Source: Methanobrevibacter sp.
GTDB lineage: Archaea > Methanobacteriota > Methanobacteria > Methanobacteriales > Methanobacteriaceae
DNA: 64,000 nt
NCBI RefSeq assembly: GCF_015062935.1
Contig: NZ_SUTM01000003.1
Location: forward strand, 1-64,000
Reading direction: 5' to 3'
The position numbers were made by a program, and so were the translations under genes. Of the stretch, positions 1-8,452 are shown piece by piece; the first letter of the stretch is position 1, and every line of letters starts with the position of its first letter. Under the pieces are notes generated by a model. It worked only from the letters and a program-made list of their open reading frames with translations. It had not been told where the DNA came from and ran no database searches.

Positions 1-144
1 TTAAAACCAATATTATCAAAAATAACCATTAATGAATCGAATATATCTTCATTAATTACCTTTCTACGATATTTAATAACCAATACCAAGTGATAAGTTA
101 ACATGTTATACTGAATGCTGATTCCTATTCAAAATACTACCCAT
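1..144 (-). pseudogene. tnpA: IS200-type TnpA transposase, N-terminal part, frameshifted
   Basis: Reading from ATG at 144 gives MGSILNRNQHSV and then a stop (TAA at 106-108). Shifting frame at that point restores YNMLTYHLVLVIKYRRKVI and further residues to the left edge. This is the start of Y1 HUH transposases of the IS200 family, including the HLV segment and the basic KYRRKVI stretch. The simplest explanation is loss of two bases (a TA) in a TATA run near 106-111. TnpA normally cuts and joins single-stranded element ends. With this lesion it should be inactive unless ribosomes slip. The C-terminal part with the catalytic tyrosine is outside the window. Confidence 0.7.
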
Positions 145-203
145 AATAATCATTATAAGAAAATAACTATTTAAAAGTTAATAAAAAAATAGTATACCCA
201 ACT

Positions 204-247
204 TGCAATTCATCCACAACTTACAGAAGTTGTGGTATTCTTGCATT
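204..247 (-). repeat. Element-end hairpin, copy 1
   Basis: A perfect 9-bp stem, CCACAACTT (214-222) and AAGTTGTGG (227-235), encloses the loop ACAG. The 44-nt block is shared with 42493-42536 and lies upstream of tnpA on the minus strand, the usual place of the left-end hairpin recognised by IS200/IS605 TnpA. Confidence 0.75.
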
Positions 248-397
248 ATTAAGATAAATCATATAACCGGAAACCATGGCTTTAGCATTGTGACAGGCAA
301 CATTGTAACCAATACACTTGAATACTTGTTTATAATTTTAATGTTCAGTGTAATTACTCACATAATTTTAAAAATAGAAAAATAATTAATATTTAAT

Positions 398-681
398 GGC
401 ATGTTAAGAGTAACCCACCTTCTGTTTAACAGCATTCATCTTAGCGTGCTACCTTGCCTCATACAGGTTGTCATCGGCACCTTTGCTCTTGCATCCTACG
501 GAATGGCCGTTTCACCGCTTCTTTTAATGTCCTCAATTAAATATCATCGTCTACCATTAAAAGCCGTGTCGTTTCTGCTCCAGAGTCATACTTCTCAGTA
601 TACGTTTTTCAACGCCGTAGTTCTGTACTGATGGGCGGAGTTTCCTTAGTTTAAAAAACCAGCAGCTGTCTTTAACTTGCC
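398..681 (-). ncRNA. rnpB: RNase P RNA
   Basis: Catalytic RNA of RNase P, which removes 5' leaders from pre-tRNAs. On the minus strand the conserved blocks appear in order: AGGAAACTCCGCC near the 5' side (the P4-proximal GGAAA..UCC region), CAGAAACGACACGGC, GAAACGGCC, a central GCAAGAGCAAAGGTGCC segment, and ACAGAAGGTGGGTTA near the 3' end. The ends pair into a P1 helix: GGCAAGTTAA at the 5' end (672-681) with TTAACATGCC at the 3' end (398-407). The length of about 284 nt suits a type A archaeal RNase P RNA. Any short reading frames here are fortuitous. The ends are set by the P1 helix and may be off by a few bases. Confidence 0.88.
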
Positions 682-701
682 AAAAAATATTTAATTAAAA
701 G

Positions 702-776
<75 letters not shown>

Positions 777-872
777 ATAAGATAAAAATAGTATACAACT
801 ATATAATAATTATAGAATAGATAATATATAAACCTTTCTATAAAATGAAGAAAATTAAAGAAAATAATAAAA

Positions 873-1403
873 TTAATTATTTTCTAATGATTCAATTCTT
901 TTATCCAAATCATTTAACTTTTCTTCAGTGGCTTTTTGGAATTCTTCAGAAGATTTTTTAAATTCCTTGAAACTTTTATCCAAATTATCTACATTAGTTG
1001 TAGTTTTAGTAAATTTAGATTCGAGTTCCTTTAAATCATTTGTAGTAGCTAAAGACCAGTCCTTAATTAATTCATCACTTTTTTCATCTAAAAAAGCATC
1101 AATTTTATTAGAAAAGAAATCTGTGTTTAAACTAGAGGTATCAATATCACTTAATTTGATTTTGATTCTTTTACTCATGGATTCGGATTTTCCTTTTTCA
1201 GGACTGCCTTCTTCTTTAGTTAAATCATAACCTGAATCCCCATTAGATCCACCTAATATTTCGTCCATATGTGCATCTGCACTGGCTGGAACATAACTGC
1301 GTATTTTAGTTACAGTATTTGGGCTATTTAATAAATAATAATATACTAAAACGACAATTGCCAAAATTAAAATTACAATTGCAACTGCTTCCATAGCATC
1401 CAT
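873..1403 (-). CDS. Single-pass membrane protein with C-terminal coiled coil, unknown function
   Basis: A 176-aa protein. Residues about 6-25 form one hydrophobic segment. A polar, Gly/Ser-rich linker follows (about 45-80), and a long charged heptad-like region (about 95-176, rich in Lys, Glu, Leu and Asp) predicts a coiled coil facing the cytoplasm. The start has a clear ribosome site (AGGTGG just upstream). It follows the similar 1412-1837 gene after 8 bases, so both are likely one transcript, and the shared architecture suggests they interact. I do not recognise the family; a membrane-tethered scaffold is only a guess. Confidence 0.75.
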   Translation of the reverse strand: MDAMEAVAIVILILAIVVLVYYYLLNSPNTVTKIRSYVPASADAHMDEILGGSNGDSGYDLTKEEGSPEKGKSESMSKRIKIKLSDIDTSSLNTDFFSNKIDAFLDEKSDELIKDWSLATTNDLKELESKFTKTTTNVDNLDKSFKEFKKSSEEFQKATEEKLNDLDKRIESLENN

Positions 1404-1411
1404 TTTACCAC

Positions 1412-1837
1412 CTATTTATTCATTTTTCTAAGTTTTTCTTCTTTTTCTTCAATTTCTTTAAGCATTTTTTCCAATTTTCTTTGTTCAGTTTCAGCTTCGA
1501 GTCTTGCTAATCTTTCATTAATTTCAGAATGAAGGTATCCAACATTGCTTCTAACTTCGGTGGTGGATTGCCTAATAGCTGAAAGACTATCTTGTTGCTC
1601 TTGTGGCAATGGAATTGGATTGTCCATTAATCTTTTAGATTCAATGTCCTTTTCCACCATGGACATTTTCTTAAGTTCAATTTCTTTTTCAAGCATTAAA
1701 ATTGAATTTTTAGATTGTGCAACTTTTCTCCATTGGAAAACAATTATAATCAATACAATGGCAACAATGATAAGAATAATTAAAGAAAACAGCATCATAT
1801 CATTTGAAAGCACTTGTGTTACAACAGAACTATCCAT
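1412..1837 (-). CDS. Single-pass membrane protein with coiled coil, unknown function
   Basis: A 141-aa protein. Residues about 15-35 form a strongly hydrophobic segment (LIILIIVAIVLIIIVF) and are followed by a highly charged helical tail with two coiled-coil stretches (about 42-65 and 95-141), split by a Pro-containing turn near residue 75 (NPIPLP). GGAGG precedes the ATG at 1837. It is the first gene of a two-gene operon with 873-1403, divergent from methionine aminopeptidase with about 100 bases between. No enzymatic motif is visible and the function is unknown. Confidence 0.75.
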   Translation of the reverse strand: MDSSVVTQVLSNDMMLFSLIILIIVAIVLIIIVFQWRKVAQSKNSILMLEKEIELKKMSMVEKDIESKRLMDNPIPLPQEQQDSLSAIRQSTTEVRSNVGYLHSEINERLARLEAETEQRKLEKMLKEIEEKEEKLRKMNK

Positions 1838-1936
1838 TTATTAACCTCCAATTTTTATAAACTAGTTTAATAATAAAATATTATATAAACTTTATTAGAT
1901 ATAAAATTAATTATTTATTCAAGAAGGTAAAAATTT

Positions 1937-2854
1937 ATGATAGAATCATACATACAAGCTGGAAAACTGGCTTCTAAAATTAGGAGTGAAGCTTCAAAGA
2001 TGATTACAGACGGAGCTTTGGTTTTGGACTTAGTAACTTATGTAGAAAATGAAATATTAAAAAATGGTGCTGAAATTGCATTTCCATGTAATGTATCAAT
2101 CAACGAATATGCCGCACATTACACCTCCCCTGCAGGAGATGAGACCAGATTTAAAGCAGGTGACATGGTCAAATTAGATTTAGGAGCAATGATAGACGGA
2201 TACATAGCTGACACAGCAATAACTGTACTGGCTAGTGGAAATATGGATGAATACTATACCCAAGATCAGATTAACTTACATGAAGAAATAATTGAAGCAT
2301 CAGCTGCAGGCCTTGAAGCTGCAATTGCAACCGTTAGAGCAGGCGTTGAAATCTCAAAAATAGGTGCGGCAGTGCATGAGGCAATATCCGAGTATAATCT
2401 AAATCCTATATTCAATCTCATGGGCCACAGTTTAGAACAGAATAATTTACATGCAGGAATATCCATTCCAAATTACGACAATAACGATAATTTTAAATTA
2501 GATGAAGGCCAGGCAGTAGCTATTGAACCGTTTGCAACTAACGGAGAAGGTATTGTTAATGATGCACCGGGACACTACATATTTTCCTATTTGGCCAATA
2601 AACCATTTAGAATGAAAAGTACTCAAAAAGTTTTAAAATACATTCAGCACAATAACAGATATGTCCCATTTTCCGGAAGATGGATTACAGATGAATTCGG
2701 TGAAAGAAAAGGTGCAATTGCCCTAAAACAGTTATCCGATGCAATGGCAATATACCCATATGCGCCGCTTCGTGAAAAACAGGACTGCTTTGTAAGTCAA
2801 AAAGAACATACAATAATCGTTGAAAAAGAAGGTTGTACAGTTACAACTATTTAA
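1937..2854 (+). CDS. map: Methionine aminopeptidase, type II
   Basis: A cytosolic metalloprotease that removes the initiator methionine from nascent proteins. The pita-bread fold metal ligands are visible: D81 in KLDLGAMIDGYI, D92 in ADTAI, H164 in LMGHSLE, E197 in AIEPFA, and a C-terminal Glu in QKEHTIIVE. Substrate-binding H61 lies in HYTSPAGDE. The 305-aa length and the insert after GHSLEQNNLHAG fit the archaeal and eukaryal type II enzyme. The gene is monocistronic with the ribosome site AGAAGGT, and ends at a strong palindrome (2865-2883). Confidence 0.93.
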   Translation: MIESYIQAGKLASKIRSEASKMITDGALVLDLVTYVENEILKNGAEIAFPCNVSINEYAAHYTSPAGDETRFKAGDMVKLDLGAMIDGYIADTAITVLASGNMDEYYTQDQINLHEEIIEASAAGLEAAIATVRAGVEISKIGAAVHEAISEYNLNPIFNLMGHSLEQNNLHAGISIPNYDNNDNFKLDEGQAVAIEPFATNGEGIVNDAPGHYIFSYLANKPFRMKSTQKVLKYIQHNNRYVPFSGRWITDEFGERKGAIALKQLSDAMAIYPYAPLREKQDCFVSQKEHTIIVEKEGCTVTTI

Positions 2855-2864
2855 AATTAAAAAA

Positions 2865-2883
2865 AAGGAGTTTAAAACTCCTT
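2865..2883. terminator. Palindromic hairpin between convergent genes
   Basis: AAGGAGTTT-A-AAACTCCTT is a perfect 9-bp stem lying after an A-run, between the ends of map (+) and the Ig-like secreted protein gene (-). The position suits a bidirectional transcript-end structure. That role is inferred. Confidence 0.5.
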
Positions 2884-3865
2884 AAGCTCTTACTGCATAT
2901 CTATAAAATTGAGCAGTGGCTTTTGCCTTTCCATATGATGCAACAACATTGAATTTGCCTGTTTTCAAAGGTGTCTTCAATGTGAAAGTTGCAATTCCTT
3001 TTTTATTTGTTTTTGCAGTATAAGTTTTTTTATTGAATTTTACTTTGACTTTTTTATTTTTTGATATCTTACCTTTATTATCAAGCAATTTAACCTTAAA
3101 TTTAAAGGTTTTTGAAAGCTTTTTAGCGCCGAATTGAGTTAAAGGAATTAAAGTAGGCTTAACAATTACCTTATTAACGACTAAAAAATCCTTATATTGT
3201 GCAGTTACAAGATAAGATCCAGGCTGGAAATTAATTTTTAATTTTGCATATCCATTCTTATCTGTCTTAATAGTGTGTTTTTTGAAGTTCACTGTAAAAG
3301 TAACTTTTTGATTAGCTTTTACCGGTTTTCCATCATCACCGTATACACGAACAGTATAAGACTTTCCACTGTTAAAGTAGACCTTGCAATCCTTATTTCC
3401 AGTTAAAACATCAAATACGTTGATAGTATCGCTTTTAATATCTGAAGTTACGATATTCATCAGATAAAGTGTGTGGGAACCTTTATTCAAAGGCAATAGA
3501 AATAGGGCAACACCATTAGAGTCGGTTGTAGCATTGACACCTACAAACAGAGAATCAACACCGCAATATACAATAGTGTCTTTTAAAGGAGTTCCATCCT
3601 CATCTAAAAAAGTTGCAGAGTATTCGACTCCATTAGAATATCTTTTGGTGACGTTGCCTGTTTTAATACTGGTTGAATTGTCATTTACTGCATCTGAATA
3701 ATCAACAGAAAGTGCAGTATCATCACCATTTGAAGTGGATATAAGACCATCATCCACTGAATCAGAAATTATATCAGTGCTGTTTTCATCCGCCGCAAAG
3801 GATACGCTAACAGACAATAGAACAGCGAAAATCATGAAAAATAAGAAATATTTATTTAATTTAAT
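2882..3865 (-). CDS. Secreted Ig-like (adhesin-type) protein with a non-canonical start
   Basis: The mature protein is extracellular, with a signal peptide (KLNKYFLFFMIFAVLLSVS, then Ala-rich cleavage near FAADEN) and at least two Ig-like/bacterial-invasin-like domains. One lies in the middle (TTDSNGVALFLLPLNKG) and one at the C-terminus (TNKKGIATFTLKTP). This is the adhesin-like family common in Methanobrevibacter, thought to bind host or microbial surfaces. The longest frame begins with ATG at 3910, but a TATA box (3911-3919) touches that codon and would start transcription near 3885-3890. Translation therefore more likely begins at ATT (3865), six bases after GGGGGAT, or at the internal ATG (3835). 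No C-terminal anchor is seen. Confidence 0.75.
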   Translation of the reverse strand: MKLNKYFLFFMIFAVLLSVSVSFAADENSTDIISDSVDDGLISTSNGDDTALSVDYSDAVNDNSTSIKTGNVTKRYSNGVEYSATFLDEDGTPLKDTIVYCGVDSLFVGVNATTDSNGVALFLLPLNKGSHTLYLMNIVTSDIKSDTINVFDVLTGNKDCKVYFNSGKSYTVRVYGDDGKPVKANQKVTFTVNFKKHTIKTDKNGYAKLKINFQPGSYLVTAQYKDFLVVNKVIVKPTLIPLTQFGAKKLSKTFKFKVKLLDNKGKISKNKKVKVKFNKKTYTAKTNKKGIATFTLKTPLKTGKFNVVASYGKAKATAQFYRYAVRA

Positions 3866-3910
3866 ATTATCCCCCCATGTAATGCATATATTACAACATT
3901 GGGAGTACAA

Positions 3911-3919
3911 TTATATAAA
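3911..3919 (-). promoter_or_regulatory. TATA box of the Ig-like protein gene
   Basis: TTTATATAA on the minus strand is the only strong TATA-like element ahead of this gene. With archaeal spacing of about 25 bases, transcription would start near 3885-3890. That excludes the ATG at 3910 from the transcript. Confidence 0.5.
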
Positions 3920-3959
3920 GTTAATGATTAAAAAAAGAGAAAAAAAGAAAGAAGAAAAA

Positions 3960-4817
3960 TTAGTATTCCACAGGAAGTGGTAATCCTAATTTAGCTCTTC
4001 TTTCACGTTCTTTGCCGTTTTTGTCTTTTTTACCTTTAGCTAATTTTTCAAGTAAAGGAAGACCTGGTTTTACATCGTCCATTGGTTTTGTTTCAATTAA
4101 ACCAGCGTCAACAGCAGCTTTGAATATAGATTCACCGTCATCAGTTCTGGTTAAAACAGTGGACCATCCGTCAGGGGATCCTACAGAACCGGTTGATACG
4201 TCAGCCCATTCAGCAACATAATCCATACAGATGTTACATCCAGCTTGTTCGTATCCGTGGGTTTCTTTAATAGCTAAACCTGAGTCTTCGCCATCTTTAG
4301 TTAACCAGAATTTTCCTTTTCCAATGTCCATTTTAGTAGCATCGGTTAAGCTGTCAAATCCTAATTTTGCGGTTGCAAAAGTGTCAAGAGAAGCCATAGG
4401 GAAGTTTTCCATACAGTAGATACCGATGATTAATTTGATTTTGTCAGCGACAAATCTTGATAATGGATAAGCTTGTGCTTTTCTTAAACCTTGGGTTTGA
4501 CATGGAGTTGCAACAACACCAACTTTTTCTAATCCGTATTGACGGGTTGCTTCTTTTACAGCAGATAAGGTTGGGGACATTGAGTATTTGGTTCCTGCAG
4601 CTGCAATAACTTCATCAGATGAGGTTACTACAGTAGGAATAGGTCTCCAATCTTCATCAGGAGTTCCAGCTACAACAGCACCTTCAATGATTCCTTCATC
4701 GAGTGCGTAACAGAGTAATGCTGAAACAATTCCTCCGTCTTGTGATACTTCTAAAATTTTGCTATCAGTAGATCTAGCAGATAATGCTTCTTTGTAAGTA
4801 CCTAATGGCATGTTCAA
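3960..4817 (-). CDS. frhB: Coenzyme F420-reducing hydrogenase, beta subunit
   Basis: The iron-sulfur flavoprotein subunit that binds FAD and F420 and passes hydride to F420 in the FrhABG complex. The 285-aa length matches the family. The fold's Cys motifs are present ([40 protein letters not shown]), the last being the FrhB/FdhB C-terminal signature. It is the last gene of frhADGB, starting 5 bases after frhG ends. F420H2 made here feeds the two F420-dependent steps of CO2 reduction to methane. Confidence 0.95.
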   Translation of the reverse strand: MNMPLGTYKEALSARSTDSKILEVSQDGGIVSALLCYALDEGIIEGAVVAGTPDEDWRPIPTVVTSSDEVIAAAGTKYSMSPTLSAVKEATRQYGLEKVGVVATPCQTQGLRKAQAYPLSRFVADKIKLIIGIYCMENFPMASLDTFATAKLGFDSLTDATKMDIGKGKFWLTKDGEDSGLAIKETHGYEQAGCNICMDYVAEWADVSTGSVGSPDGWSTVLTRTDDGESIFKAAVDAGLIETKPMDDVKPGLPLLEKLAKGKKDKNGKERERRAKLGLPLPVEY

Positions 4818-4822
4818 TCCTC

Positions 4823-5671
4823 CTATAATCCTGTTTCCTTTTTAATTTCTTTTATAGGTAACCATGCTCTTGGGCACATTGCATAACATGATCCACATTT
4901 AATACATCTGTCCCTATCACAACTAGGTCTACCTTCAGAAAAGCCCATAGCTCTTGTTGGACAAGCTAGAGCACAAGTTCCACATCCAGAACATAATCCA
5001 TTACGGATAATGTTAGTTAATACATCACAGCCGCATCCGGTGTTACAAGCAGCTTTATCAATAGCTGGTTGTAAGTATTCTAAGTTACCTTCACATAATG
5101 CGACAACTGCTTTTGCAATCATTTCAGGTGCTACAGGACAACCAGGAAGTGCTAAATCAACTTTAACTAATGAACTAACAGGTACGAAAGATTCGTGTTT
5201 AGGTTGTGCTTGTTGACCTCCACGTGCGAAGGTTGTGAAACAACCGGTCATAGCACAGGAACCGAATGCACAAATTAAAGCGGATTTTTTCCTTGCTTCT
5301 TGAATTTCGTGAAGACTGTGTTCATCTTGTAAACAAACGGATCCTTCAATTAAACATAAGTCCATTTCAGGCATTTCTTCTGCGAAAGTACCGTGAATCC
5401 ATTTATCAACTAAAGTTTGTCCGTATACAATGTCAACCATATCTGTTAAAACAGTGGATAAAATGTCGTAGTTTTCGGTTAAAGACATTGCATCACCAGT
5501 ACAACCACTTAAGTGTATGTAACCAATACGTGGTTTTGCTGAAGCAGCTTTTTCTTCTGCAGGTGCAGATTCAACAGGTGTTTCTACAGGAGCAGCTTCA
5601 ACTTTTTCTTCTACTTTTGGTTTTGCTGGTTCAGCTGAACCGCCAAAAGCTTTTTTCAATTTATCAAACAT
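4823..5671 (-). CDS. frhG: Coenzyme F420-reducing hydrogenase, gamma subunit
   Basis: The small electron-transfer subunit, which carries electrons from the NiFe site to FrhB. The proximal-cluster cysteines are visible in [22 protein letters not shown] and LPGCPV. The C-terminus has a two-[4Fe-4S] ferredoxin module ([12 protein letters not shown] and [12 protein letters not shown]). An Ala/Pro/Glu-rich N-terminal region of about 45 residues precedes the catalytic-fold start near [11 protein letters not shown] and looks like a flexible linker. The start codon overlaps the frhD stop (ATGTTTGAT at 5671), so translation is probably coupled. Confidence 0.95.
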   Translation of the reverse strand: MFDKLKKAFGGSAEPAKPKVEEKVEAAPVETPVESAPAEEKAASAKPRIGYIHLSGCTGDAMSLTENYDILSTVLTDMVDIVYGQTLVDKWIHGTFAEEMPEMDLCLIEGSVCLQDEHSLHEIQEARKKSALICAFGSCAMTGCFTTFARGGQQAQPKHESFVPVSSLVKVDLALPGCPVAPEMIAKAVVALCEGNLEYLQPAIDKAACNTGCGCDVLTNIIRNGLCSGCGTCALACPTRAMGFSEGRPSCDRDRCIKCGSCYAMCPRAWLPIKEIKKETGL

Positions 5672-6240
5672 TATTTTACCCCGATTTCTTTTAAAATAAG
5701 ATCAATAGCATTTGGAACTGCCTTTTCAACAGGTTCTGTTAAACCCAAATCAACATCCGGAGTTGGAATTTCTGCTGGTTTACAACCTACAACAACTACT
5801 TCACATTTCTGAGAAATTTCTTGAAGAGGTTCCTCAACTGTCATTCCGTGAGGATTATCATATTTCCCTTTTTGCATTACATTAGGATCAAATGTATCTA
5901 CTGTTCCAGGTTCTGCATTAAATTCAACTACATCAACAACTATGAGTTTTTTCCAGTCATATTCAGAGTATAATGGGAAAAAGTTAGTTGGAGCAGCTGT
6001 TCCTCCGTCAACGAACTGAACAGAATCTGGCAAAGTTACATCTTCAAATTTTTCTTCAATTTGTTTTAAAATATCCTTGTCGAATTCATCCTCAACATAT
6101 GCAGTAACCGCTGGGTCATAATAATCATTGGCATCATTGGTATATTTTTGTAAAAGATTTATAACAATTGGGCCAAACCCATCATCTTTAAATAATACGT
6201 TTCCACAACCAACAACAATAATCTCCGAATCGTAAGGCAT
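5671..6240 (-). CDS. frhD: Hydrogenase maturation endopeptidase for F420-reducing hydrogenase
   Basis: A HyaD/HycI-family protease that removes the C-terminal tail of FrhA after nickel insertion. The N-terminal [16 protein letters not shown] motif with the Ni-sensing acidic residue is present, followed by VDGGTAAP and [14 protein letters not shown], whose conserved Asp is the second metal-binding site. The 189-aa length is a little above the usual 150-170 because of extra residues around 30-70. It sits between frhA and frhG, as in Methanothermobacter. The gap from frhA is 18 bases. Confidence 0.92.
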   Translation of the reverse strand: MPYDSEIIVVGCGNVLFKDDGFGPIVINLLQKYTNDANDYYDPAVTAYVEDEFDKDILKQIEEKFEDVTLPDSVQFVDGGTAAPTNFFPLYSEYDWKKLIVVDVVEFNAEPGTVDTFDPNVMQKGKYDNPHGMTVEEPLQEISQKCEVVVVGCKPAEIPTPDVDLGLTEPVEKAVPNAIDLILKEIGVK

Positions 6241-6258
6241 TAAATTCCTCCAAAATAA

Positions 6259-7473
6259 CTAGATTCTCACCATTTCATTTTTGAGAATGGATTTATCTTC
6301 ATCGTCAACTACCATTACGTGAGTAGCACATGATAAACATGGGTCGTATGCTCTGATTACATGTGGACCAAACTCATGGTGGAATCCTTCGGTTGCAGGA
6401 CCCATTGTTGGAATGTTCCAGGTAGTTGGTACAATTGCAGAGTAGAATTGAGTTTTACCTTCTACAACTTTTGCCATGTGTACATCAGTTCCTCTAGGAC
6501 CTTCAATTACACCGAATCCAAGTTCTCCAGTTCCTCTTTTATCGTAACTTACGTTTGCAGGAGCGGAAGTGTCAAGTGCATCTAATGCTTCCATACATGC
6601 GTCATAGTTTTTGAGCATTTCGTCAGCACGAGCAACGTGTTGTGCGATTACACCTTTGTCTTTGAATCCTTGGAATTTTTCCATCCTTGCTCTAGGACCG
6701 GTTTCTACGTTTTTACCTTCCCATAAAGGAATTACAGAACATCCTCTTTTACCAATTTCTGGATCATCATACCATGCTTCAGGTAATACTTCAGAGAATT
6801 TATCCATATCAAATTCGTTAGTACCGTAAGTAGCATCCATAGCCATTAATGGTTGGTTAACTACACCTAAGTCTTTTGGTAAGCCTGCGTCGAGAACTAA
6901 TCCTTTAATAAATTCAACGTGAGCTTCGAGTTTTGGTCTGAGTGCGGTCATTCTTTCGATTAATCTTTCTTTAGTGAATGGAGTAATGTTTCTTGCCATA
7001 CCACCTACTCTGATATCTGCAGGGTGAATTCCTTCACCAGCACACATATCTACAACATATTGTACAGTTTTTCTGATTTCACTTACACTGTCAACTGCAG
7101 TTGCGAAATTACTTTCATTAGTAATATCTGGTGCAACTAAGAAGTGGTGAATTGCTGCACTGTTAATACCGTGTGCTGCTGCGATAGCTTTTCTTAACAA
7201 TTTAGCAGCTGTAGGAATTTCAATTCCTAATGCCATGTCCATTGCTTCTGCGGAAGCTAATGTATGTGGAATTGGACAAACTCCACAGATTCTTTGACAT
7301 AAAACAGGAGCTGTTTCAGGTGCTTTGTTAAGAACCATCTTTTCTAAACCCCTTACAGGAGTTATACTAAAATACATACCTTTTGTAACAATCCCTTCAT
7401 CGTCAACTTCCATGACCAATTCGGCATGACCTTCTTGACGAGTTGTAGGGGATATAACTACTCTATCTTTCAA
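6259..7473 (-). CDS. frhA: Coenzyme F420-reducing hydrogenase, alpha (NiFe) subunit
   Basis: The large subunit, which splits H2 at the NiFe centre. The ligand motifs are CQRICGVC (C63 and C66 from the start chosen) and DPCLSCATH (C379, C382). The 19 residues after His385 are the tail that FrhD removes. I chose the TTG at 7473 because GAGGTGA lies 5 bases upstream and the resulting 404 aa fits the family. The upstream ATG at 7497 would add eight residues and place the ribosome site inside the gene. It is the first gene of frhADGB, with a TATA-like palindrome at 7513-7526. Confidence 0.95.
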   Translation of the reverse strand: MKDRVVISPTTRQEGHAELVMEVDDEGIVTKGMYFSITPVRGLEKMVLNKAPETAPVLCQRICGVCPIPHTLASAEAMDMALGIEIPTAAKLLRKAIAAAHGINSAAIHHFLVAPDITNESNFATAVDSVSEIRKTVQYVVDMCAGEGIHPADIRVGGMARNITPFTKERLIERMTALRPKLEAHVEFIKGLVLDAGLPKDLGVVNQPLMAMDATYGTNEFDMDKFSEVLPEAWYDDPEIGKRGCSVIPLWEGKNVETGPRARMEKFQGFKDKGVIAQHVARADEMLKNYDACMEALDALDTSAPANVSYDKRGTGELGFGVIEGPRGTDVHMAKVVEGKTQFYSAIVPTTWNIPTMGPATEGFHHEFGPHVIRAYDPCLSCATHVMVVDDEDKSILKNEMVRI

Positions 7474-7512
7474 ATATGTCACCTCAATTATTAGCAATTA
7501 GAAACTAACATT

Positions 7513-7526
7513 AAACATATATGTTT
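7513..7526 (-). promoter_or_regulatory. Palindromic TATA region ahead of frhA
   Basis: AAACATATATGTTT is a perfect 14-bp palindrome containing a TATA-like core, 40-53 bases upstream of the frhA start. It is placed to be both core promoter and operator. A regulator cannot be named from the sequence. Confidence 0.45.
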
Positions 7527-7624
7527 TTTATTATTAATAAGTGATGTTGTAAAACAAATATCGAAACATATATAAAATATAAAAATATATAATAATTTTA
7601 TTATAATTTAAAGGAGGGAAAACA

Positions 7625-8149
7625 TTGGATAAAGCAAACATTATAATTTCAATTATTATCGTATTATGTATTGCAGCTGCCGTAGCGGCATATGGTATAA
7701 CCAATAGTGATAGTCCAATATTCTCTGATTTATCAAGTATGTCAGCTAGTAATAGCGGAGACGGACTTGGAAATAACACCACAAGTTTAAGTAATACAAG
7801 TAGCTCTGTAGCAGTGACAAATGGTGGAGCAAGTAGTAGTGGCTCAGGATCAAGTTCAGGATCTTCTTCATCCGGAAGTTACGGTGGAAGCAGTAACTCA
7901 GGTTCAAGTTACAGTGGAAGCAGTAGCTCAAGTTCAAGTTCTGATTCAGGTTCCAGTTCCAGTAGTACTCATTTATCATATTCTAGTGCTCAAAGTATTG
8001 CAAACAGTGCTGTAGGAGAACCTGGCTGTTATGCTGGAAGCGTATACTATTCCGGCGGATACTGGTATGCTACAATCTACGATGAAAACGGTAATGCTGT
8101 GGACGGCATTGTGATATCTGATGCTACCGGTAGTGTCAGTAGAGGATAG
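7625..8149 (+). CDS. Membrane-anchored or secreted protein with Ser/Gly-rich linker
   Basis: A 174-aa protein with TTG start, AAAGGAGGGAAAACA just upstream being a strong ribosome site. Residues about 5-23 form a signal anchor. Residues about 40-115 are a low-complexity Ser/Gly/Thr linker likely to be extended and perhaps O-glycosylated outside the cell. The C-terminal 55 residues, starting near STHLSYSSAQSIANSAV, form a small folded domain ending GNAVDGIVISDATGSVSRG that resembles PepSY-type modules. The gene is divergent from frhA. Substrate and role are unknown. Confidence 0.75.
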   Translation: MDKANIIISIIIVLCIAAAVAAYGITNSDSPIFSDLSSMSASNSGDGLGNNTTSLSNTSSSVAVTNGGASSSGSGSSSGSSSSGSYGGSSNSGSSYSGSSSSSSSSDSGSSSSSTHLSYSSAQSIANSAVGEPGCYAGSVYYSGGYWYATIYDENGNAVDGIVISDATGSVSRG

Positions 8150-8236
8150 ATTAACCTAATCTTTTCTTTTATTTTTTTAATAAAATAGATAACTATATAT
8201 AATAAGAGAAATAGAACTATTATTGTTGTATATGTG

Positions 8237-8310
8237 GGGCCCGTAGCCTAGCTGGATAGGGCGTCGGACTTCTAATCCGAAGACCCCGGGTTCAAATCCC
8301 GGCGGGTCCG
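8237..8310 (+). tRNA. tRNA-Arg (TCT)
   Basis: Acceptor GGGCCCG/CGGGTCC with discriminator G; anticodon arm TCGGA-CTTCTAA-TCCGA gives anticodon TCT (codon AGA); T arm CCGGG-TTCAAAT-CCCGG. No CCA is encoded. AGA is the main arginine codon in AT-rich archaea. Confidence 0.93.
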
Positions 8311-8367
8311 CTCCCAATACAATTAAAAACTTTTTTTGAAATTTTTTTATAGAATTTAATCAATTAT

Positions 8368-8441
8368 GGGCTTGTAGCCTAGTCTGGAAGGGCGTAAGAC
8401 TCCTAATCTTAAGATCGAGGGTTCAAATCCCTCCAAGTCCG
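8368..8441 (+). tRNA. tRNA-Arg (CCT)
   Basis: Acceptor GGGCTTG/CAAGTCC with discriminator G; anticodon arm TAAGA-CTCCTAA-TCTTA gives anticodon CCT (codon AGG); T arm GAGGG-TTCAAAT-CCCTC. It lies 57 bases after tRNA-Arg (TCT) and was probably derived from, or is co-transcribed with, it. Confidence 0.93.
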
Positions 8442-8452
8442 TATTTATTTTT

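Larger units (their letters stand above)
1..262 (-). mobile_element. IS200/IS605-family element, left-end portion (continues past the left edge)
   Basis: The segment holds a hairpin end (204-247) followed on the minus strand by the start of an IS200-type transposase. The 44-nt end sequence recurs at 42493-42536, ahead of the tnpB gene, with a single difference in the hairpin loop, so the two belong to one element family. The insertion lies about 140 bases beyond the 3' end of RNase P RNA. The rest of the element is outside the window, so a downstream tnpB cannot be confirmed. The outer boundary (about 250-262) is inferred from where similarity between the two copies stops. Confidence 0.75.

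Noticed and set aside
203-385. A 60-codon plus-strand frame beside the element end
   Set aside because: It runs through the hairpin end of the IS element and has no ribosome site or protein-like features.
401-631. A 76-codon plus-strand frame
   Set aside because: It lies within RNase P RNA on the opposite strand, whose conserved blocks and P1 helix explain the sequence.
7746-8015. Frames within the Ser/Gly-rich linker gene on other frames and strand
   Set aside because: They arise from the repetitive AGT/GGA/TCA codons of the linker and are shadows.
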